DNA of 64,000 nt, taken from positions 1-64,000 of the forward strand of contig CAZFPL010000012.1 in assembly GCA_964521085.1 (NCBI GenBank), written 5' to 3'. The position numbers and the translations under genes were made by a program. The number at the start of each line of letters is the position of its first letter. Position 1 is the stretch's first letter. Shown here piece after piece: positions 36,239 to 45,017 of this stretch. The DNA is from JAFGKK01 sp964521085. GTDB taxonomy: Bacteria > Chloroflexota > Anaerolineae > Anaerolineales > RBG-16-64-43. Under the pieces are notes generated by a model that had not been told where the DNA came from, ran no database searches, and saw only the letters and a list, made by a program, of their open reading frames with translations.

Positions 36239-36772
36239 ATGGGTGATGACGCCCCAACCCGCCCGGTGAAACCGAAACCATCCGCGCCCGCATCCACCAC
36301 GCCGGCCCGCGGCTTGCGCGCATTCCTCACCTGGTGGGTGTGGCTGCTCGGGGCGCTGCTCGGCCTGGCCGTCATCATCGTGGTTTGGATCCTTTTATTT
36401 GTCGCTCCCCTCCCCAGCGTTCCGGCGGATGCCGTTCCGCCGTATTTCACGGTTTACCCTCCGCCGACCTTCACGCCGATTCCTCCCCTGGCCACCCTGA
36501 CGCCGTTCTATACCCTCACCCCGGCGCTTCCCACGGTTATTCCAGGGATGATCGGCATCGGCGGCATGGTGGAAGTAACCGAGGACGGCCTGCGGCTGCG
36601 CGATTCGCCGTCGCTGAGCGGCAAGATTCTCAGCCAGGCCAGCGCGCACGAGTTGTTTACCGTCATCGAAGGACCGCGGCAGGCCGATGGATATACCTGG
36701 TGGCTGCTGCAGGGGGTGTTCGACACCACCCGTCAGGGCTGGGCGGTGGAGAGCTATTTGAAGCCGGCGTAA
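36239..36772 (+). CDS. Membrane-anchored protein with SH3-like domain
   Basis: A 177-residue protein. After about 28 Pro/Thr-rich cytoplasmic residues there is one membrane helix (LLGALLGLAVIIVVWILLFV, about 37-56). A Pro/Thr/Phe linker follows, then a bacterial SH3 (SH3b) domain from about residue 108: VEVTEDGLRLRDSPSLSGKI, ASAHELFTVIEGPRQADGYTW, WLLQGVFDTTRQGWAVESYL. The start is ATG 36239, but no clear Shine-Dalgarno is seen. It likely binds cell-envelope polymers. Confidence 0.8.
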   Translation: MGDDAPTRPVKPKPSAPASTTPARGLRAFLTWWVWLLGALLGLAVIIVVWILLFVAPLPSVPADAVPPYFTVYPPPTFTPIPPLATLTPFYTLTPALPTVIPGMIGIGGMVEVTEDGLRLRDSPSLSGKILSQASAHELFTVIEGPRQADGYTWWLLQGVFDTTRQGWAVESYLKPA

Positions 36773-36781
36773 CGAAAGCGT

Positions 36782-37387
36782 CTAGATTTTCGGAAAAACC
36801 CTTCCGGTCCTCTTCATATACTCCCGGTATTCATCTCCAAACTCATCGATCATCATCTGCTCCTCGCGCGGCACGCGCGCGACGAAAAAGGAGCACACCA
36901 GCACCGCGAGGACGACAAAGATCCAGTTGGCGGTGAGCAGCACCAGGCCGCCCGTCCAGAGGATCATCCCCGAATAGAGCGGATGGCGCATCCGGGCGTA
37001 TGGTCCCGTTGTGATCAGCCGATGCTTCTCCCGCAACTGGAGCTGGGGCGACCATTCCTTCCCCAGGGCGATCTGAGCCCAAATCCAAAGGCCGAGACCG
37101 ACCAGTCCGAGGATGAATCCCGCCCAACGGATGATGCCCGGGATCGGGATGGAAAGCACGGCCAGCCAGGCCGGCTGGATCGCATAGGCGGCCAATAACC
37201 CGACGACCAAAAAGCCTCCGATGACCCGGACGAGGAACGCCGCAATCCCTTCGCGTTTGACGGCGGCGCGGTCGGGGAGCACCCTTTCCCCGGCCAGTCG
37301 GACCTTGAGCGTGAAAACGATGCGCATCAACAGCACGCCCAGGATGAGGATCCAGAAAAGAATGCGGAAGAGGGGTTCGGAGTTCAT
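36782..37387 (-). CDS. ICMT/PEMT-type integral membrane methyltransferase (1 of 3)
   Basis: A 201-residue protein with about five membrane helices. The SAM-binding ICMT signature is present near the C-terminus: HRLITTGPYARMRHPLYSGMI (about 121-141) and EFGDEYREYMKRTGRVFPKI. Such enzymes methylate thiols, lipids or isoprenylcysteine; MddA, which methylates methanethiol, belongs to the same superfamily. It is the last gene of the reverse-strand methyltransferase series and is separated from the others by a 324-nt repeat region. Confidence 0.85.
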   Translation of the reverse strand: MNSEPLFRILFWILILGVLLMRIVFTLKVRLAGERVLPDRAAVKREGIAAFLVRVIGGFLVVGLLAAYAIQPAWLAVLSIPIPGIIRWAGFILGLVGLGLWIWAQIALGKEWSPQLQLREKHRLITTGPYARMRHPLYSGMILWTGGLVLLTANWIFVVLAVLVCSFFVARVPREEQMMIDEFGDEYREYMKRTGRVFPKI

Positions 37388-37711
37388 GGGAATCTCCTTT
37401 CGAATTGCGAATGAGCCTGTTCCGAGCCGTAGGCGATGGATTATGCCCGCGCCTGCCCCCGCGAAGCATCCCTGCTCGTGCTTTTTCCATGAGCAGGGAT
37501 GCTTGCGGAGCGGGGGTGATCGTGGCGGGAATGCAGCAATCGCAGATGTTTACTGGATTCCTGCTACGTGCACGCAGGGATGACATCTGCTCGTCATTCC
37601 CGCGTGATCTTGGCGGGAATCCAGGAATCGCAGAAGTATTTACTGTATCGCTCGTGCTGGATCCCTGCTACGTGCTTGCAGGGATGACGTTCATTTTCCA
37701 TTGGAATAGGG
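37388..37711. repeat. Gene-free stretch made of REP-like dispersed repeats
   Basis: Several hairpins are seen: GAAGCATCCCTGCTCGTG with CATGAGCAGGGATGCTTGC, CGTCATTCCCGCG with GGCGGGAATCCAGGAATC, and GGATCCCTGCTACGTGC with TTGCAGGGATGACG. No coding sequence. The same wording occurs at 23603-23781 and 49325-49520. Confidence 0.8.
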
Positions 37712-38488
37712 TCATTTCCTTCCGACGAAAAGTGCGTATCCCATGAGCTTCAAGACTTCCAGCGGAGCGTCAAAAGAATCCTTGATCGATTTCCGTATGG
37801 ACGGTTTTGTCAGATAGAGGAGGAACAATCTCCCGAAACCCCGCAAAGCCCACCGCGCTCCGACCCATTGCAGGCGGCCTTGGATTTCCTTCCGGCTGTC
37901 GATCGGGCGCACGTCGACGGATCGTTCCTGCAATCCGGATTGATCCCATAGGCCCGTCCATTCTCCGGCGGTGAGGATCTTCGTCCCGAGCGAGTTCGCC
38001 TTCTCCGAAAGTTCTTTGGGGGGCTCCCGGTCGAGCCAGACGGTCTCGTTCAATCCGACATAGCCGCCCGGGTTGCACGCGCGGACGCACTCGCCGATGG
38101 CCCGCTGCTTGTCCTCCACGAAGGCGGCCACCGATTCGCACACGACCGCGTCGAACCGGCCGGTCTCGAAGGGTAGATCGAGAATGTCGGCCACTTTGAA
38201 ATCCACGCGGGATTCGACCCCTTCCTCCCGGGCCCGCCGCCACGACCACTCGATCATCTTCGGTGAGATATCCACACCCACCACCCGCTTGCCGTAGCGT
38301 TTGGCGATCAGCGCCGGCCCGGCGCCGATGCCGGATCCCACGTAGAGCACTTCCCGGGCTTCCTCGATGTGGCAGCGGGCGAGCAGGGTGGTCGTCGCTT
38401 CCACTCCGCCGATATGTTTTGTGATACCAACCTGCGCCTGAAAATCCAGGTAGGAGGAAAGAAAATCGGATTCGGCCGCATGGGTCAT
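37712..38488 (-). CDS. Class I SAM-dependent methyltransferase
   Basis: A 258-residue soluble methyltransferase. Motif I is EVLYVGSGIGAGP (about 46-58), followed by VVGVDISPKMIE, a motif II/III region FKVADILDLPFETGRFDAVVCES and PGGYVGLNETVW. The C-terminal third is Arg-rich (GARWALRGFGRLF). It lies 33 nt after an ICMT-type gene on the same strand. It lacks the paired Cys residues of ArsM, so arsenite methylation is not indicated. Substrate unknown. Confidence 0.85.
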   Translation of the reverse strand: MTHAAESDFLSSYLDFQAQVGITKHIGGVEATTTLLARCHIEEAREVLYVGSGIGAGPALIAKRYGKRVVGVDISPKMIEWSWRRAREEGVESRVDFKVADILDLPFETGRFDAVVCESVAAFVEDKQRAIGECVRACNPGGYVGLNETVWLDREPPKELSEKANSLGTKILTAGEWTGLWDQSGLQERSVDVRPIDSRKEIQGRLQWVGARWALRGFGRLFLLYLTKPSIRKSIKDSFDAPLEVLKLMGYALFVGRK

Positions 38489-38521
38489 GGGGAACCACCT
38501 TTCCAGCCTGCGGAATGCGGG

Positions 38522-39211
38522 CTAGAAAATTTTGGGAATCAACCGCCAGGAATTCTTCCGGTAGGTCTTCCATTCCTCTCCGAACTCCCGGTTCAGCAAT
38601 TCCTCCTCATCATGGATGCGCAACAGCAACACCCCGATGAGGAACGGCACGGCGGCCAGGCCGATCCAGGATCGGAACGCCAGGGAGAAGCCCAGCGCAA
38701 GAAGCATGACCCCCAGATACCGGGGGTGGCGAATCCAACGGAAGGGGCCCGAAGTTACAAGATGGTGGTCTTTTTGAATGGTTACTTCGGGGGAGTATTG
38801 TCTGCCGAGCGCCAGGCCCGACCAGAATATAAATCCGTAGCCGATTGCCGCCAGCGCAACACCCAGCCAGCGGAAAGCGGCCCCTTCGGCGATCACCCCG
38901 ATATCGCGCCGGTCGGAAAAAGGGATCATCAGGAGGGCCAAATAGAGCAGGGAAACCATCCCAAACCGGACAATGGTTTCCCGCCGGTTCAACTTGGATT
39001 CCTCGCCCTTGCCCCCGCGGATCCCTTCTGTGCCGCCGAGAGACTGAATGCCGATGACTGCGGCAAACAAACCCACCGCCAGGGCGTAGCCGGTCCTCGC
39101 TGGAATCGAGAAGAATCGATCGAGATGATCCAGACCCCAGCCGATCAGCGGTAATCCAAGGTACAGGAGTGCGGTGGCAATGGCGAAGATGATTGCGCGA
39201 AGGTATTTCAT
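38522..39211 (-). CDS. ICMT/PEMT-type integral membrane methyltransferase (2 of 3)
   Basis: A 229-residue protein with five or six membrane helices (ALLYLGLPLIGWGL, TGYALAVGLFAAVIGIQSLG, FGMVSLLYLALLMIPF and others). ICMT signature HHLVTSGPFRWIRHPRYLGVM (about 145-165) and the terminal EEELLNREFGEEWKTYRK. It lies 45 nt after the third ICMT-type gene and 33 nt before the soluble methyltransferase. Confidence 0.87.
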   Translation of the reverse strand: MKYLRAIIFAIATALLYLGLPLIGWGLDHLDRFFSIPARTGYALAVGLFAAVIGIQSLGGTEGIRGGKGEESKLNRRETIVRFGMVSLLYLALLMIPFSDRRDIGVIAEGAAFRWLGVALAAIGYGFIFWSGLALGRQYSPEVTIQKDHHLVTSGPFRWIRHPRYLGVMLLALGFSLAFRSWIGLAAVPFLIGVLLLRIHDEEELLNREFGEEWKTYRKNSWRLIPKIF

Positions 39212-39256
39212 GGCCGATGGACCCTCCGCCGTCCCGTTCCCGACATGGGGAGGGAA

Positions 39257-39976
39257 TTACCAAATCCCGGGAACGAGACGGTACGTTACCGCTTTGATGT
39301 ACTCCTTGTATCCGACCAACCCGTTTTGCAGCATTCGGTCCTCCAGCGCCGTCCGCACAATCATGAAAACCGCCGCCGCGGCGGCAGGGATTAAAGACCA
39401 CAGGGAGCCCAGAAGGATCGAGGTTCCCGGGGATTGCAGGATGGCGCCGATATACCCCGGATGGCGGACGGAGCGGTACGGCCCGGTGCGGCAAACCGTC
39501 TGGCCCCGATCGGTTTGAATCCGCGCGGTGGTGGAGAAAAAAGCGTTTGTGATCATCGCCCAGCTGAACAGCGCCAAGCCGGCGACGAAGACAACGGCTC
39601 CCGCGATGTTTGCCGCCGGTCCCATTCCGCGGGTCCAGCCGAAGCGCGCATCCAACCCGGCCACCAGGGGAAGGACGAGATAGTGCATCACGCCCCACAA
39701 ACCGCCGACGGCCTTGTCCCAAGTCTTGAATTCTTTGGGGCGGCCGCGTTCCGCGATGGTCTCGAGGCCGGACCGCAGCATGAAAATTCCATTGATCAGA
39801 ATGACGGCTAAATTTATTCCAAGGAAGAGCCAAGCCCAGATCCAGTCGAACTGTCCGGCGGCGCCGAAGAGGATAACGCCTTGCAGGGCGAGCATGAAAA
39901 AGATCGTTCCCAGACGGATGGCGATCCCCGCAGCGAGATTGGGCCGGTCCACGGTCGGTGTGGTTCCTGTATTCAT
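39257..39976 (-). CDS. ICMT/PEMT-type integral membrane methyltransferase (3 of 3)
   Basis: A 239-residue membrane methyltransferase. Signature TVCRTGPYRSVRHPGYIGAIL (about 160-180) and the terminal EDRMLQNGLVGYKEYIKAVTYRLVP. The N-terminal half is longer than in the other two and includes a conserved-looking EFKTWDKAVGG loop. First methyltransferase after the ArsR regulator (121 nt). The three ICMT-type copies are divergent paralogues, not recent duplicates. Confidence 0.87.
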   Translation of the reverse strand: MNTGTTPTVDRPNLAAGIAIRLGTIFFMLALQGVILFGAAGQFDWIWAWLFLGINLAVILINGIFMLRSGLETIAERGRPKEFKTWDKAVGGLWGVMHYLVLPLVAGLDARFGWTRGMGPAANIAGAVVFVAGLALFSWAMITNAFFSTTARIQTDRGQTVCRTGPYRSVRHPGYIGAILQSPGTSILLGSLWSLIPAAAAAVFMIVRTALEDRMLQNGLVGYKEYIKAVTYRLVPGIW

Positions 39977-40097
39977 AATTTTTCCACTCCCTGGTCTTTT
40001 ATTCCCGCGTTACCGGCATATACGCAGGAATTCGTTGCGTGGATGCTTGCGGAATTCCTGATGAATCTGCCGAACAAAACGGAACGGCAAAAGGCCG

Positions 40098-40421
40098 CTA
40101 TTCATCTTCCTGCACGTGGTGCACGCCCTGCCAGAAGAGAGTCAGGACATGCGGATCGTCGACGCGATAAAATACTTCCCGTCCCGCCTTGCGGCTGGAG
40201 ACCAGGCGCAGGTGGCGCAGCTGGCGCATGTGATGGGAGACGGCGGATTCCGAAATCCCCACCGAATGCGCCAAGGCTCCGACATTCTGCTCTCCCGCGG
40301 AAAGGCAGGCGAGAATCCGCACGCGGCTGGTATCTCCGAACGCGGTAAACAACTCGGCGACGTGCGCGGCCATATGTTCATCCAGGATTTCAGTTTTGCG
40401 GGAAATGATTTTTTTCGCCAT
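40098..40421 (-). CDS. ArsR/SmtB family regulator
   Basis: A 107-residue winged-helix repressor: AELFTAFGDTSRVRILACLS (helices 2-3), GALAHSVGISESAVSHHMRQL (recognition helix) and wing VSSRKAGREVFYRVDDPHV. The ELCVCDL metal site of classical ArsR is replaced by EQNVGAL; His residues in HVLTLFWQGVHHV could form an alpha5-type site. It is the first gene of the reverse-strand methyltransferase series and has a palindrome in front of it (40465-40478), so it probably controls the series. Confidence 0.9.
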   Translation of the reverse strand: MAKKIISRKTEILDEHMAAHVAELFTAFGDTSRVRILACLSAGEQNVGALAHSVGISESAVSHHMRQLRHLRLVSSRKAGREVFYRVDDPHVLTLFWQGVHHVQEDE

Positions 40422-40460
40422 GTCATCCTTTCTCGGTTGCCGCGGGGATGGAAAGATTGA

Positions 40461-40484
40461 TATATGAATAACTATTCAAACAAT
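40461..40484 (-). promoter_or_regulatory. Probable ArsR operator
   Basis: TGAATA-AC-TATTCA (40465-40478) is a perfect 6-2-6 palindrome in an AT-rich stretch 43 nt upstream of the ArsR start, close to the SmtB/ArsR operator type. It could also affect the divergent gene at 40563. Confidence 0.65.
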
Positions 40485-40562
40485 AAGGATCATATGCCTG
40501 CGCCCGGCGATTGTCAATCCCTTTGTGCTGCGGATGTACAATGGGGGTTCAGCCGGAGGAAT

Positions 40563-41456
40563 ATGAAAAAAATCGCCGTCCTGGGAATGGGGATTATAGG
40601 AGGGGGGATCACCCGGAATTTGCTGCGCAAAGGATACCCGACCGTGGTGTGGAACCGCACCCCGGCGCGGGCGGAACCTTTCCGATCCCTGGGGGCGGAG
40701 ATTGCGGAGAGCCCCGCCAGCGCCGCGCGCGGGGCGGATGTGGTGATCGACGCGGTGACCGATGTGGCTGCGTCGCGGGAGGTCTGGGCCGGTGATCTTG
40801 GCGCGCTCGCTTCGATGGCACCCGGTTCCACCGCGGTCGAGTGCGCCACGCTTTCCGTGAAGTGGATTCGGGAACTCCACGCCTTGGCCGCCGGGCGGAA
40901 TATCGCCTTCATCGACTGCCCGGTAACCGGGGGCAGGGAGGGGGCCGAAAAAGGGACTTTGACCCTCCTGACCGGGGCCAAGGAGGAGGCGTTGGAGCGG
41001 ATCCGTCCGGTCCTCGAGGCATTCTCCGCGCGCATCTTCCGCTTCGGCCCACCCGGAATGGGCACGGCGTACAAACTGATTAATAATATGATGCTGGCCG
41101 GACAGATCCTGGTGACCGGGGAAGGGATCGCCTTCGCCGAACGGTGCGGACTCGACCTTTCCCTCGTGGCGGAAGCCATCCAATCCGGAGCAATGGCCAG
41201 CCCGATCGTCAAGACCAAGCTTCCATTCATCCTGAAAAGGGATTTCTCCGACACGAATTTTGCCCTGCGGTGGATGCTCAAGGATCTCCGCTACGGGCTG
41301 GAATACGCGGCCGAGCAAGGCCTCCGGCTGCCGGCCGCCGAGCGGATCTGCGAACTGTTTGCGGAGGCCGACGCGCGCGGGTGGGGTGGGCGGGATTATG
41401 CCGTTGCAGCAGAACTGGCCAGGGCGCCGCGCAGCAGCAAACAGGCTTTGGATTAA
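40563..41456 (+). CDS. NAD(P)-dependent oxidoreductase, 3-hydroxyisobutyrate dehydrogenase family
   Basis: A 297-residue enzyme starting at ATG 40563 with GGAGGA upstream. Rossmann motif IAVLGMGIIGGGI, then VVWNRTPARAE, the substrate-binding DCPVTGGREGAEKGTLTLL (about 118-136) and the catalytic Lys in GTAYKLINNMMLAGQ (about 170). The C-terminal helical domain is complete. Beta-hydroxyacid dehydrogenases or GLYR/imine-reductase relatives are all possible. Divergent from the ArsR gene, and 10 nt before the histidine kinase gene. Confidence 0.88.
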   Translation: MKKIAVLGMGIIGGGITRNLLRKGYPTVVWNRTPARAEPFRSLGAEIAESPASAARGADVVIDAVTDVAASREVWAGDLGALASMAPGSTAVECATLSVKWIRELHALAAGRNIAFIDCPVTGGREGAEKGTLTLLTGAKEEALERIRPVLEAFSARIFRFGPPGMGTAYKLINNMMLAGQILVTGEGIAFAERCGLDLSLVAEAIQSGAMASPIVKTKLPFILKRDFSDTNFALRWMLKDLRYGLEYAAEQGLRLPAAERICELFAEADARGWGGRDYAVAAELARAPRSSKQALD

Positions 41457-41466
41457 AATTTCGACT

Positions 41467-43059
41467 ATGGATTTGCGGCGTTATCTTCCCATCGATTACC
41501 GGATCCGCTGGATCAATTTCCTGTGGACCCTTTTCGCCGTGGCGGCGACCACCGCAGTGCTCCTTTTGCTCCGTTCGAATCTTTCCAATCAGGTGATCGC
41601 CCTGTTGTACCTGCTTCCAGTGATGCTTTCCGCGACTCGGTGGGGGCTTCTCCCGGCACTGACTGCTTCTCTGACATCGTTCTTTGCGTTTAATTTTTTC
41701 TTTCTCTTCCCGACGTTTACTTTCGCGGTGGGCAATCCGGAAGAACTGCTGGCGCTGATGGTTTTCCTGATCGTCGCCGTCATCATCAGCCAGGCGGTTG
41801 CCTCGGCGAACATGCACGCGATCCAGGCGGAGGCCCGGGAGCGGGAAGCCACAACGCTGTACGCCCTGTCCCGCGCCCTCGAGGAACAGACCGGCCTGGA
41901 GGATTCCTTGTCATCGGTTGCCCGGATGATCACCGAGGCGTTTTCCATCGCCGGGTGCGAAATCCTTGTGGGATCCGAGGACGCCACGCTTCAATCCAAG
42001 GCGAGCTTCATGGCCGACTCTACCTCCGACATGCGGACGGATTTTATGCCTGCGGATGAACGCATACCCGGCGGAAAGCAGAGGAAAATCCGCGGTGGGG
42101 AAGAACAGATGAATCTGCTTCGCCGGGTGGACATCTCATTGGCGGCCCGCCAGGCGGCCGTAGGTGTACTCCGCCTTCATCTTCGGGAAGGGGATGCTCC
42201 GCCGGATGCGACCACCATGCGCCTGTTGACGACGTTCGCGGCGCAGGCGGGTTTGTATCTCGAACGATCCAAACTGGCCAACGAGGCCGGCCGCGCGCAA
42301 CTCCTCGAGGAAAGCGACCGGTTGAAGTCGGCGCTGCTGTCATCGGTCTCGCACGATTTGCGCACACCCCTGGCCGCGATCAAGGCTTCGGCCACCGTCC
42401 TTTTGCAGGAGGATGCCGCGCTCGACGCGACCACCCGCTCCGATCTGCTGTCGGCCATCAACGAGGAGACCGACCGGCTTAACCATCTGGTGGGCGATCT
42501 GCTGGATCAATCGCGGATCGAGGCGGGCGCCCTCCGCTTGAAACTCGACTGGTGTGATATGGACGAGTTGATCCGCGCCGTCGTGCGGCGGCTTGGTTCC
42601 CCCCTGGCGGTTTTCCAGGTGCGGCTGCAACTGCCCGCCGACCTTCCCCTGATCCTGGCCGACTACGTCCAGGTGGACCGCGTGATCAGCAACCTTCTGG
42701 ACAATGCGATCCGGTTTGCCCCTCCCGGAACGGCCATCGACATCGCGGCCCGCACCCGAGACGGAGAATTGACGGTGGCCGTGACCAATCAGGGACCGGC
42801 CATCCCGGCGCGCCTGCATCCCCACCTGTTCGACAAGTTTTACCGGATATCGGAAGATCGGTCGCCGAATATGGGGACGGGGCTTGGCCTCTCCATTTGC
42901 AAGGGCATCGTCGACGCGCACGGCGGTCGGATTATGGTGGAGAGTCCGGTGGCGGGAGATTCCGGCACGCGGTTTACATTCACCCTCCCGATGCCGAAAA
43001 GGACCGGAGAGAACCAGGGACAGGATGATGAAGAAAACCAAGATTCTCATCGTGGATGA
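41467..43059 (+). CDS. KdpD-like sensor histidine kinase (DUF4118 type, lacking the KdpD N-domain)
   Basis: A 530-residue kinase starting at ATG 41467. Residues 15-115 hold the four-helix DUF4118 membrane domain with ALLYLLPVMLSATRWGLLPAL and FFAFNFFFLFPTFTF, typical of KdpD. A GAF-like region follows (about 125-270), then HisKA with His296 in SSVSHDLRTPLAAIKASATV and HATPase_c with DNAIRFAPPG and GTGLGLSICKGIV. The N-terminal KdpD and Usp domains of full KdpD are absent. Its end overlaps the response regulator gene by 35 nt. No kdpFABC is in the window. Confidence 0.88.
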   Translation: MDLRRYLPIDYRIRWINFLWTLFAVAATTAVLLLLRSNLSNQVIALLYLLPVMLSATRWGLLPALTASLTSFFAFNFFFLFPTFTFAVGNPEELLALMVFLIVAVIISQAVASANMHAIQAEAREREATTLYALSRALEEQTGLEDSLSSVARMITEAFSIAGCEILVGSEDATLQSKASFMADSTSDMRTDFMPADERIPGGKQRKIRGGEEQMNLLRRVDISLAARQAAVGVLRLHLREGDAPPDATTMRLLTTFAAQAGLYLERSKLANEAGRAQLLEESDRLKSALLSSVSHDLRTPLAAIKASATVLLQEDAALDATTRSDLLSAINEETDRLNHLVGDLLDQSRIEAGALRLKLDWCDMDELIRAVVRRLGSPLAVFQVRLQLPADLPLILADYVQVDRVISNLLDNAIRFAPPGTAIDIAARTRDGELTVAVTNQGPAIPARLHPHLFDKFYRISEDRSPNMGTGLGLSICKGIVDAHGGRIMVESPVAGDSGTRFTFTLPMPKRTGENQGQDDEENQDSHRG

Positions 43060-43720
43060 CGAGCCCCAAATCCTTCGCGCCCTGCGCGCCGGGCTGATCG
43101 CCCAGGGATACGAGGTCGTCAGCGCCGCCGACGGGGAGGAAGCGCTCGACAAGGCTTCGGCGGAGTTGCCGGATGCCATCATCCTGGATTTGAACCTTCC
43201 GCGGAAAAGCGGTTTGGAGGTATGCCGGGAATTGCGGGAATGGTCGTCGGCTCCGATTATTGTGCTTTCGGTAAGGGATTCGGAACGCGACAAGGTCACC
43301 GCCCTGGACCTGGGGGCGGATGATTACCTGACCAAACCGTTCGGGACGAATGAGCTGCTGGCCCGGTTGCGGGTCGCCCTGCGTCATACCGCGGAGCGGG
43401 GTGAATCCGACGAACCGATCGTCCGTGCGGGGAATGTCACCATTGACCTGGCCCGGCACTCGGTCCTGCGGGGCGAGGAAGAGATCCGCCTGACTGCCAC
43501 CGAATACAACCTGCTGGCGTACCTGGCGACCCATCCGGGCCGGGTGCTGACGCATACGCAGATCCTCGACCATGTCTGGGGTCCCGGTTCTGAAAGCGAA
43601 ACCCAGAACCTGAGGGTGTACATCAGTCAGCTTCGGCGAAAGTTGGATCCGGATTCGCTTCAGCCTCAATTGATCACTACCGAGCCGGGCATCGGGTACC
43701 GATTCATTATTGACGAATAG
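43025..43720 (+). CDS. KdpE-like response regulator (OmpR family)
   Basis: A 231-residue regulator starting at ATG 43025 inside the kinase gene. Receiver domain: KILIVDDEPQILRALRAGL, the phospho-Asp in AIILDLNLP (about 54) and DDYLTKPF. Winged-helix output: LTATEYNLLAYLATHPGRVL, ILDHVWGPGSESETQNLRVY and PGIGYRFI. The VWGPGxExETQxLRVYISQLRRKL wording is typical of KdpE. It probably controls the gene pair that starts at 43959. Confidence 0.92.
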   Translation: MMKKTKILIVDDEPQILRALRAGLIAQGYEVVSAADGEEALDKASAELPDAIILDLNLPRKSGLEVCRELREWSSAPIIVLSVRDSERDKVTALDLGADDYLTKPFGTNELLARLRVALRHTAERGESDEPIVRAGNVTIDLARHSVLRGEEEIRLTATEYNLLAYLATHPGRVLTHTQILDHVWGPGSESETQNLRVYISQLRRKLDPDSLQPQLITTEPGIGYRFIIDE

Positions 43721-43958
43721 CGCACCGTATCTCCATCGGATTGCCTCCGTAGGCCTCCCCCAATAACCGGGTAATTGCGCGCGGATTTCACGAAGTAAAA
43801 ATCTTCGAAATTAGTGAATTTTGCGCTTTTCGCGATAAAACACCCCGGCGAAATGGCCGCTATTTATCTTTTTCATATACCGAAACCTCCTTTCCTTATT
43901 TATTCCTTACATCGGCGTCCTATTATTTCCATTCGAAAGGAAGATTAAGGGATATTCT

Positions 43959-44993
43959 ATGGATCCCATTGTTGATTCTCAATGGCTGTATCGATGGCAG
44001 GATATGGACATTCCTGCGGATGCATCGGTCGATCCTTCGCTCCGGCAGTTGCGTGAAAGCCGGGTGCGGGAGGGTTTGCTGTTTCATAATCAATCCGGCG
44101 AAACGCAGCTCCATCTGCAACAACAGGCAGCCCGGATTGCCGCGGCGCTAGTGGAGGGGAAAGGGGAAATCCATTTCCGCCTTCCCGAGAGGATCCTATG
44201 GCCGGAGCCGCGGAATGGGGAGGAGTACGCAGTCGAAGTGCCGGCCGAGTTCCGGGACCAGCGAGTTGCCGGATTCCTAAACCGAATCCCCATAAAGGAT
44301 GTCCGGTCCGCATTTCGGAACCGGCTCTCCCAGCTGGAGAATTCCGGTTACTCCGGCGTGCAGGTATGCGCCGGTTTGTTGCGCTTCGCGGTAGTCCGGC
44401 ATATCGTCCACGATCTCATCCCGGGAGAACTCGCCGCCGGTTTGCCGGCCGCGATTGCGGATCCCGTTTCCCCGCAGGCGGGGGAAACATTCCGGCCGGA
44501 CGGCATGATGGAAGATTCGAAACTGGCCGATTTTATTAAGGACGCCGAGGGATCCATCATCCGGCTTCGTCTGGGATTGAACACGCTTCACCAGGCGGTC
44601 TCGCTCGCCCCCTATATGTATGCCGATGAGGAATACCAAACGAAACGCGACATTCTCCTTGCCCGGCTTCTCCCGCTTGGGCATGCCGTTGCGGATTGCC
44701 ATGTTCGGGACATCGTGCGCACGATCCGGCGCCGCGCGGCCGCGAACGACCTCAACCGCGGGTTGTGGTTGAGTGTGCCGTATTTTGATGACCGCGCGCT
44801 GGAATTGAAAATGCACGAGTTCGAGGTGATTCCGCCGGGAAGGACGATGTTCGTGCCGGCTTTCGTGGTGATTGCCGCCGCAAGGGAACAGGAAAAAATC
44901 GGACAAGAGAATTCCCTCAGCCCTTCGACCCGTGTGCATCTGCTCGCCGAATTGAAAAGCCTGGAACAGGCTTTCGACACCCGGCCCCAATAA
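43959..44993 (+). CDS. Protein of unknown function, co-transcribed with a permease
   Basis: A 344-residue soluble, mostly helical protein; AAGGAAG precedes the ATG. No family recognised. Notable stretches: EIHFRLPERILWPEPRNGEEY, a mid-section with Pro and Gly, RLGLNTLHQAVSLAPYMYADEEY and VRTIRRRAAANDLNRGLWLSV. No signal peptide. Only 24 nt separate it from the APC-type permease, so it may be a regulator or cytoplasmic partner of that transporter. Confidence 0.6.
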   Translation: MDPIVDSQWLYRWQDMDIPADASVDPSLRQLRESRVREGLLFHNQSGETQLHLQQQAARIAAALVEGKGEIHFRLPERILWPEPRNGEEYAVEVPAEFRDQRVAGFLNRIPIKDVRSAFRNRLSQLENSGYSGVQVCAGLLRFAVVRHIVHDLIPGELAAGLPAAIADPVSPQAGETFRPDGMMEDSKLADFIKDAEGSIIRLRLGLNTLHQAVSLAPYMYADEEYQTKRDILLARLLPLGHAVADCHVRDIVRTIRRRAAANDLNRGLWLSVPYFDDRALELKMHEFEVIPPGRTMFVPAFVVIAAAREQEKIGQENSLSPSTRVHLLAELKSLEQAFDTRPQ

Positions 44994-45017
44994 TCCCCAT
45001 TCGCTAAAGGTTGATCC

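Noticed and set aside
37712..38488. Arsenite methyltransferase ArsM in the ArsR operon
   Set aside because: The conserved arsenic-binding cysteines are not visible and motif I is atypical; the ArsR also lacks the classical CVC metal site.
41467..43720. Complete kdp operon
   Set aside because: Only a truncated KdpD-like kinase and a KdpE-like regulator are present; no KdpA, B, C or F sequence is in the window.
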